A stretch of DNA of 18,344 nucleotides from JAAYZK01 sp964535025 (GTDB taxonomy: Bacteria > Planctomycetota > Phycisphaerae > SM23-33 > FEN-1343): positions 1 through 18,344 of the forward strand of contig CAZHRW010000145.1 of assembly GCA_964535025.1 (NCBI GenBank), read 5' to 3'. This document shows positions 14,376 to 18,344 of this stretch, one piece after another. Positions within the stretch are counted from its first letter, which is position 1. Every line of letters starts with the position of its first letter. The notes under the pieces were generated by a model. It worked only from the letters and a program-made list of their open reading frames with translations. It ran no database searches and was not told where the DNA came from. Made by a program: the position numbers and the translations under genes.

Positions 14376-16016
14376 ATGCGGATCGCACTGGCCCAGGTCA
14401 ACCCGATCATCGGCGACATCGCCGGCAACGTGGCGCGGATGGCCGCCGCCATCGACGACGCCGCCGCGGCCGGCGCCGAGCTGGTGGTGTTCGGCGAACT
14501 GAGCGTGTGCGGCTACCCGCCGCGGGACCTGCTGCTGCGGGGCGGGTTCGTCGAGCAAAACCTCCAGGCGCTCGACGAGCTGGCCGCCCACTGCCGCGAG
14601 GTGGCCGCCCTGGTGGGCTACGTCCGGCGCAACGACGCGCCCCGCGGCCGTCCGCTGCACAACGCCGCCGCCCTGCTCGCCGGCGGCCGCGTCGCCGCCA
14701 CGCACGTCAAGACGCTCCTGCCGACCTACGACGTGTTCGACGAGACCCGCTACTTCCAGCCGGGCGAGGCGCCCCGCCCCCTGGCCTGGGGCGATCACAC
14801 CCTCGGCGTGACGATCTGCGAGGACCTGTGGGACCGCGACGCGCTCGGGCGCGACCTGTACGGCGACGACCCCGTCGCCCGCCTGGCCGAGCAGGGCGCC
14901 GAGGTGCTGGTGAACATGTCCGCCAGCCCCTACCAGGTGGGCAAGCACGCCCGCCGGCTCGAGCTGCTCAGCCGCCGCGCCCGGCGGCTCGGACGGCCGG
15001 TGGTGTACGTCAACCAGGTCGGCGGCAACGACGAGCTGCTCTTCGACGGCGCCAGTTGCGTCGTCGGCGCCGACGGACGCATCCTCGCCCAGGCACGCGA
15101 CTTCGACGAGCAGGTCCTCGTCGTCGATCTCGACGGGCCTCACGAACCGCCACCGGCCGTCCGCGAGGGCCCGGCGTCGTTGAAGGCGGCGCTGGAGACG
15201 GGCCTGCGGGATTACGTCACCAAGTGCGGGTTCGCCAAGGTGGTGCTGGGCCTGTCGGGCGGGATCGACTCGGCCCTGGTCGCCACGATCGCCGCCGACG
15301 CGCTGGCCGGCGAGAAGGTCGTCGCCGTGGCGATGCCCGGGCGGTTCTCCTCCGACCACAGCCTCGCCGACGCCCGGGCCCTGGCGGCGAACCTCGGCCT
15401 GGACTTCCGCGTGATCGGCATCGAGCCGATGCACGCGGCGTTCGAGGCGGCGCTGGCCGAGAGCTTCGGCGGGCGGGAGCCCGACCTGACCGAGGAGAAC
15501 ATCCAGGCCCGCACGCGGGGGATGATCGTGATGGCCCTGTCGAACAAGTTCGGCTACCTGCCCCTGGCCACGGGCAACAAGAGCGAGTTGTCGACCGGCT
15601 ACTGCACGCTCTACGGGGACATGTGCGGGGGGCTGAGCGTGATCGGCGACGTGCCCAAGACGATGGTCTACGAGCTGTGCGATCACATCAACGCCGTCGC
15701 CGGCTACGACCGCATCCCCGCGTCAATCCTCACCAAGCCCCCGTCGGCCGAGCTGCGGCCCGACCAGATCGACCAGGACTCCCTGCCGCCCTACCCGGTG
15801 CTGGACGCGATCCTCGAGCGTTACATCGAGCGGGAGCGGGACGCGGCGGCGATCGTCGCCGAGGGCTTCGACGCCGCGACGGTCCGCCGCGTGATCCACC
15901 TGGTCGACCGGACCGAGTACAAGCGCCGCCAGGCGCCGCCGGTCCTCAAGGTCACCGGCCGCGCCTTCGGCAGCGGACGGCGGATCCCCATCGCGCGGCG
16001 GCTGGATCCGTCCTGA
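14376..16016 (+). CDS. nadE: Glutamine-dependent NAD+ synthetase
   Basis: Last step of NAD biosynthesis: amidates nicotinic acid adenine dinucleotide using ATP and glutamine-derived ammonia; cytoplasmic. It has 546 aa with both domains. The N-terminal nitrilase-type amidase has the catalytic triad E41 (VFGELSVCGYPPRDLL), K112 (VKTLLPTYDVFDE) and C148 (TICEDLW). The C-terminal synthetase has the PP-loop LGLSGGIDSAL (291-301) and ATGNKSELSTGYCTLYGD (398-415). Length is normal for the two-domain form. It starts 45 bases after the zinc-ribbon gene and ends seven bases from the convergent NTF2-like gene. The start lacks a ribosome-binding site but has a -10-like hexamer six bases upstream, hinting at leaderless translation. 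Confidence 0.97.
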   Translation: MRIALAQVNPIIGDIAGNVARMAAAIDDAAAAGAELVVFGELSVCGYPPRDLLLRGGFVEQNLQALDELAAHCREVAALVGYVRRNDAPRGRPLHNAAALLAGGRVAATHVKTLLPTYDVFDETRYFQPGEAPRPLAWGDHTLGVTICEDLWDRDALGRDLYGDDPVARLAEQGAEVLVNMSASPYQVGKHARRLELLSRRARRLGRPVVYVNQVGGNDELLFDGASCVVGADGRILAQARDFDEQVLVVDLDGPHEPPPAVREGPASLKAALETGLRDYVTKCGFAKVVLGLSGGIDSALVATIAADALAGEKVVAVAMPGRFSSDHSLADARALAANLGLDFRVIGIEPMHAAFEAALAESFGGREPDLTEENIQARTRGMIVMALSNKFGYLPLATGNKSELSTGYCTLYGDMCGGLSVIGDVPKTMVYELCDHINAVAGYDRIPASILTKPPSAELRPDQIDQDSLPPYPVLDAILERYIERERDAAAIVAEGFDAATVRRVIHLVDRTEYKRRQAPPVLKVTGRAFGSGRRIPIARRLDPS

Positions 16017-16022
16017 CCGAGT

Positions 16023-16595
16023 TCACGGCCCCACGGGCGCGCCGGGCAGGCCCGCCGGTTCGAGCAGGTGACTGCTGGTGACCTGCCAGCGGCCCTCGCG
16101 GCGGAACCACCACAGCCGCCAGCGGGTGGGCAGGGCCGACGTGTTGTACACGCCCGCCGAGCCCTCGAAGCGGACGACGGCGCGGAACGCGACGATGGCC
16201 GCGTCGCCGGTGATGTTGACCTCCACCTGCGACAGGTCCGCCTCGCGCAGTTCCCACCGCCGCCGGACCGTCTCGATCCGCTCCAGGACCGCCGCCTTGT
16301 CGTACACGCCGTCGTCGTACGCGTCGGCGATCAACCCGTCCAGCGCCGCCGCGTCGCCCGCCACGACCGCCGCGGCCAGGGCGCCGGCGGCCCGCGTCAG
16401 GCGTTCGCGTTCCGTCGTGACCGTCGCGGCCAGCAGCCCCGCCGCCACGGCCACCGCCCCCGCGCCGACCACCACCCACACCAGCCGCCGCTGCCGCAGC
16501 GCCATCGCCGCCACCACCGCCACCGCCGCGACCATCGCGCACAGCAGGTACACGACCACCGGGTCCTCGAACAGGATGGTCCGCAACTGGCTCAT
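16023..16595 (-). CDS. Two-TM anchored protein with SnoaL/NTF2-like domain
   Basis: The ATG at 16595 gives 190 aa. Two hydrophobic helices (about 12-33 and 38-58) are followed by a soluble domain (62-180) with an NTF2/SnoaL look: an N-terminal helix pair (LTRAAGALAAAVVAGDAAALDGLIA), YDDGVYDKAAVLERIETV, then curved strands ending RLWWFRREGRWQVTSSHLL. Such domains bind small ligands or serve as extracytoplasmic accessory modules; no catalytic residue set is evident. TATACT lies exactly six bases before the ATG and no Shine-Dalgarno is seen, the same arrangement as nadE. The gene converges on nadE with six bases between stops. Specific function unknown. Confidence 0.8.
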   Translation of the reverse strand: MSQLRTILFEDPVVVYLLCAMVAAVAVVAAMALRQRRLVWVVVGAGAVAVAAGLLAATVTTERERLTRAAGALAAAVVAGDAAALDGLIADAYDDGVYDKAAVLERIETVRRRWELREADLSQVEVNITGDAAIVAFRAVVRFEGSAGVYNTSALPTRWRLWWFRREGRWQVTSSHLLEPAGLPGAPVGP

Positions 16596-16601
16596 GATCG
16601 A

Positions 16602-16607
16602 AGTATA
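16602..16607 (-). promoter_or_regulatory. -10 hexamer six bases before the NTF2-like gene ATG
   Basis: On the minus strand TATACT-TCGATC-ATG places a five-of-six -10 match at leaderless distance, as for nadE. No clear -35 at 16-18 bp. Confidence 0.5.
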
Positions 16608-16649
16608 CCCCGGCCAATCCGCCGATGAATCCGAAACTGGAAACCCCCG

Positions 16650-16835
16650 GGGTGGGAAATCCGAAATCCAAAGCACGAAATACGAAACAAACGGCAAAAC
16701 GGATAAGACGGCAAACAGCAAACGGCCGAGCCCCATCGATGGGCGTTTCGGCGTTTGGCGGCTTTGTTTATTCGTTTTGCTCGCCGTTTCGGATTTGTTT
16801 CGTATTTCGTGCTTCGGATTTCGTGTTTTCGTCGG
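16650..16835. repeat. Long imperfect palindromic intergenic element, copy 2
   Basis: The arms at 16662-16688 and 16797-16823 are reverse complements at 26 of 27 positions. The apex contains the perfect 12-bp palindrome CCCATCGATGGG (16732-16743). It shares 41 identical bases with copy 1 (offset 3570). It fills the gap between the 3' end of the minus-strand sulfatase and the promoter of the NTF2-like gene, so as RNA it would form a long hairpin just after the sulfatase message. Confidence 0.87.
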
Positions 16836-16845
16836 GCGCAGCCCG

Positions 16846-18261
16846 TCACGACAGCGGCGTCGGCGGCACGCCGGGGTTGGCGCAGCGCATCATGCGTTCG
16901 ACCAGCGCGGCGGTCAGCCGGGCCGTCACCTCGGCGGTATCGTCGCGGCCGTACAGGTTGTGCAGCTCGTCGGGGTCGGCCTGGAGGTCGTACAGCTCCC
17001 ACGCGTCGCCGACGTAGGCGACGAGTTTCCAGCGGTGGTCGCGGAGGTAACGCATCTTGCCGTGCCCGCCGAGCTTCATCGACGGGGCGAAATCCGGGCT
17101 GTGGGGCGACCGGCAGACGGCGAAGTCGTCGCCGGTGAACGGCTCGCCGGTGGCGCCGTATTCGCCGTACGCGTACGCCCGGTCCGGCGCCGGCTCGCCG
17201 GCCAGGATGGGCGAGAGGTCCCGCCCCTGCATCTCGGCCGGGACGGCCAGACCCAGCCGGGCGAGGATCGTCGGGGCCAGGTCCTCGGCCGACACGAACG
17301 GCTCGACCGCCCCGCCCGGCCGGATGCCGGGGCCGCGGATGATCAGCGGCACGTGCGTGAGGCAGTCGTAGGCGGCCTTGGACTTGCGGATCATCCGATG
17401 CTCGCCGAGGTACTCGCCGTGGTCGGACAGGTAGACCACCAGCGTGTCGTCGGCCAGATGCAACTCGTCCAGCCGGTCGAGGAAGCGGCCGACCTGGTCG
17501 TCGATGAAGGTGTTCATCCCGTAATAGATCGAGCGGATCCGGCGCACCGTCGCCTCGTCGACCTGCTCGCCGGCCATGACGGCCCGGTCGATCCGCTGGG
17601 CACGGGGCTTGTCGACCATCTCGCCCTCGCGCCAGGCGGGCATGTCGACGGTCTCGGGCGGGTACATCGACGCGTACGGCTCGGCGGTCTGGAAGGGGAT
17701 GTGCGGGTCGGGAATGCTGTACCACAGGAAGAACGGCCGCCCGACGTGGCGCTCGATGAACGCGATCGCCCGGTCCGTCGTCCAGGCCGTGCCCAGCCGC
17801 TCGGGCGGATACGGATTCTTCACCCACCCCCAGCACGCCCGCAGCGCCTCCTGGGCGCCGATCCACCGCTTCACCTCCTGGTAAGACGGATCGTCGGTCA
17901 CCGGTCCGTGGTGGCCGCACTGGTCGCACGAGTCGAACAGGGCGAGGTCATCGGCCCGGAAGCAATGGTTCTTGCCCGCCAGGCCGCACGCGTAGCCGGC
18001 GGCCTTGAGAATCCGCAGCAGGTGGTCGCGGCCGGGGGCCATGAGGAGGCTGTTGTTCAGCGAGCCGTGCGCCGAGGGGTACTGGCCGGTGAACAGGCTC
18101 ACGCGGGTCGGCACGCACAGCGGGCAGGAGGTGAACGCGTTGGCGAAAAGCCTGCCCTGGGCGGCCAGGGCGGCCAGGTTCGGCGTGCGGACGACGGGGT
18201 TGCCGTACATCGCCAGCGTGCGGGCGGATTGCTGATCGGTCATGATGACGACGACGTTCAC
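16846..18261 (-). CDS. Sulfatase (Cys-type, CVPTR motif), apparently cytoplasmic
   Basis: The GTG start at 18261 has GGAGG six bases upstream; 471 aa. The family fold starts immediately (MNVVVIMTDQQ), so there is no signal peptide. The formylglycine site is C49-V-P-T-R53, which fits C-x-P-x-R but has Thr where Ser or Ala is usual. Other active-site segments: TDQQ (D9; the second Asp of the usual pair is Gln10), AGKNH (K97, H99; Asn replaces the usual Trp of GKWH), PDPHIPF (H187) and LSDHGEYLGEH (D280, H281). The C-terminus has the usual RDHRWKLVAYVGDAWELYDLQADPDELHNL. It belongs to a different sulfatase subgroup from the one at 2980-4647 and probably acts on a different sulfate ester. Substrate unknown. 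It is transcribed toward the palindromic element. Confidence 0.93.
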   Translation of the reverse strand: MNVVVIMTDQQSARTLAMYGNPVVRTPNLAALAAQGRLFANAFTSCPLCVPTRVSLFTGQYPSAHGSLNNSLLMAPGRDHLLRILKAAGYACGLAGKNHCFRADDLALFDSCDQCGHHGPVTDDPSYQEVKRWIGAQEALRACWGWVKNPYPPERLGTAWTTDRAIAFIERHVGRPFFLWYSIPDPHIPFQTAEPYASMYPPETVDMPAWREGEMVDKPRAQRIDRAVMAGEQVDEATVRRIRSIYYGMNTFIDDQVGRFLDRLDELHLADDTLVVYLSDHGEYLGEHRMIRKSKAAYDCLTHVPLIIRGPGIRPGGAVEPFVSAEDLAPTILARLGLAVPAEMQGRDLSPILAGEPAPDRAYAYGEYGATGEPFTGDDFAVCRSPHSPDFAPSMKLGGHGKMRYLRDHRWKLVAYVGDAWELYDLQADPDELHNLYGRDDTAEVTARLTAALVERMMRCANPGVPPTPLS

Positions 18262-18267
18262 GATGGA

Positions 18268-18290
18268 CCTCCGTGCATGCGGCCGTTATA
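18268..18290 (-). promoter_or_regulatory. -10 hexamer and Shine-Dalgarno of the second sulfatase
   Basis: On the minus strand TATAAC (18290-18285) precedes GGAGG (18272-18268), which lies six bases before the GTG at 18261. The Shine-Dalgarno decides the start; no -35 is recognisable in the G/C-rich DNA beyond. Confidence 0.5.
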
Positions 18291-18344
18291 CCGGCGGGGG
18301 CCGCCGCCGCCCCCCCCCGCCCGCGGGGCGGGCCTTCTCCCCCC
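18291..18344. other. Poly-C/G-rich right edge
   Basis: This end stretch is almost pure G/C with a run of nine C and a possible CCGCCC-GCG-GGGCGG hairpin (18317-18331). It may be the end of an upstream gene's 3' region; nothing more can be said at the window edge. Confidence 0.3.

Noticed and set aside
12969..15686. A 905-codon open frame on the minus strand
   Set aside because: It is antisense to the zinc-ribbon and nadE genes, has no recognisable domain and its composition (Val/Gly/Arg/His-rich) is that of a reversed GC-rich gene.

Overview
This is an 18.3 kb, GC-rich (high-60s % by eye), gene-dense bacterial segment. Several things point to a planctomycete, probably a Phycisphaerae-like or uncultured relative. 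There are two sulfatases, a protein with the H-X9-DG motif of planctomycete pseudopilin-like proteins, an MJ0042-type zinc-ribbon membrane protein, a short FucI/AraA-like isomerase beside an AraC regulator, and palindromic intergenic 'GAAATACGAAA' elements. The taxonomic call is inference; no rRNA, tRNA, transposase, integrase or CRISPR array was seen.

Layout, left to right. A thioredoxin-fold gene runs in from the left edge and has an odd C-terminus. mutY (minus strand) carries an intact Nudix box and is divergent from a zupT-like ZIP metal transporter, which is followed by a cytoplasmic-looking sulfatase. Bases 4648-5639 hold no convincing gene but contain two repeat arrays. The second has three 158-bp units, each made of six 21-bp subunits with a T-rich core. 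Next come a sugar-isomerase-like gene (minus) and a divergent AraC regulator, then a membrane-anchored H-X9-DG protein. A signalling cassette occupies 9152-13069: an HTH-receiver protein, an HDOD-histidine kinase, and a receiver-GAF-like protein that overlaps the kinase gene by four bases. A long imperfect palindrome separates it from a zinc-ribbon polytopic membrane protein and the glutamine-dependent NAD+ synthetase gene. On the minus strand there follow a two-TM NTF2-like protein, a second copy of the palindrome, and a second sulfatase with no signal peptide.

How the genes may fit together. The isomerase, AraC regulator and two sulfatases suggest use of sulfated sugars, perhaps fucose-like, but the sulfatases are not in one operon with the isomerase. 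mutY, zupT and nadE are housekeeping. The cassette at 9.1-13.1 kb is the clearest multi-gene system: two receiver proteins flank one kinase, so it resembles a self-contained phosphorelay. The least explained element is the helically phased 21/158-bp array at 5122-5563. Its spacing keeps the DNA helical phase but breaks reading frame, which suggests a structural or protein-binding role for the DNA itself.
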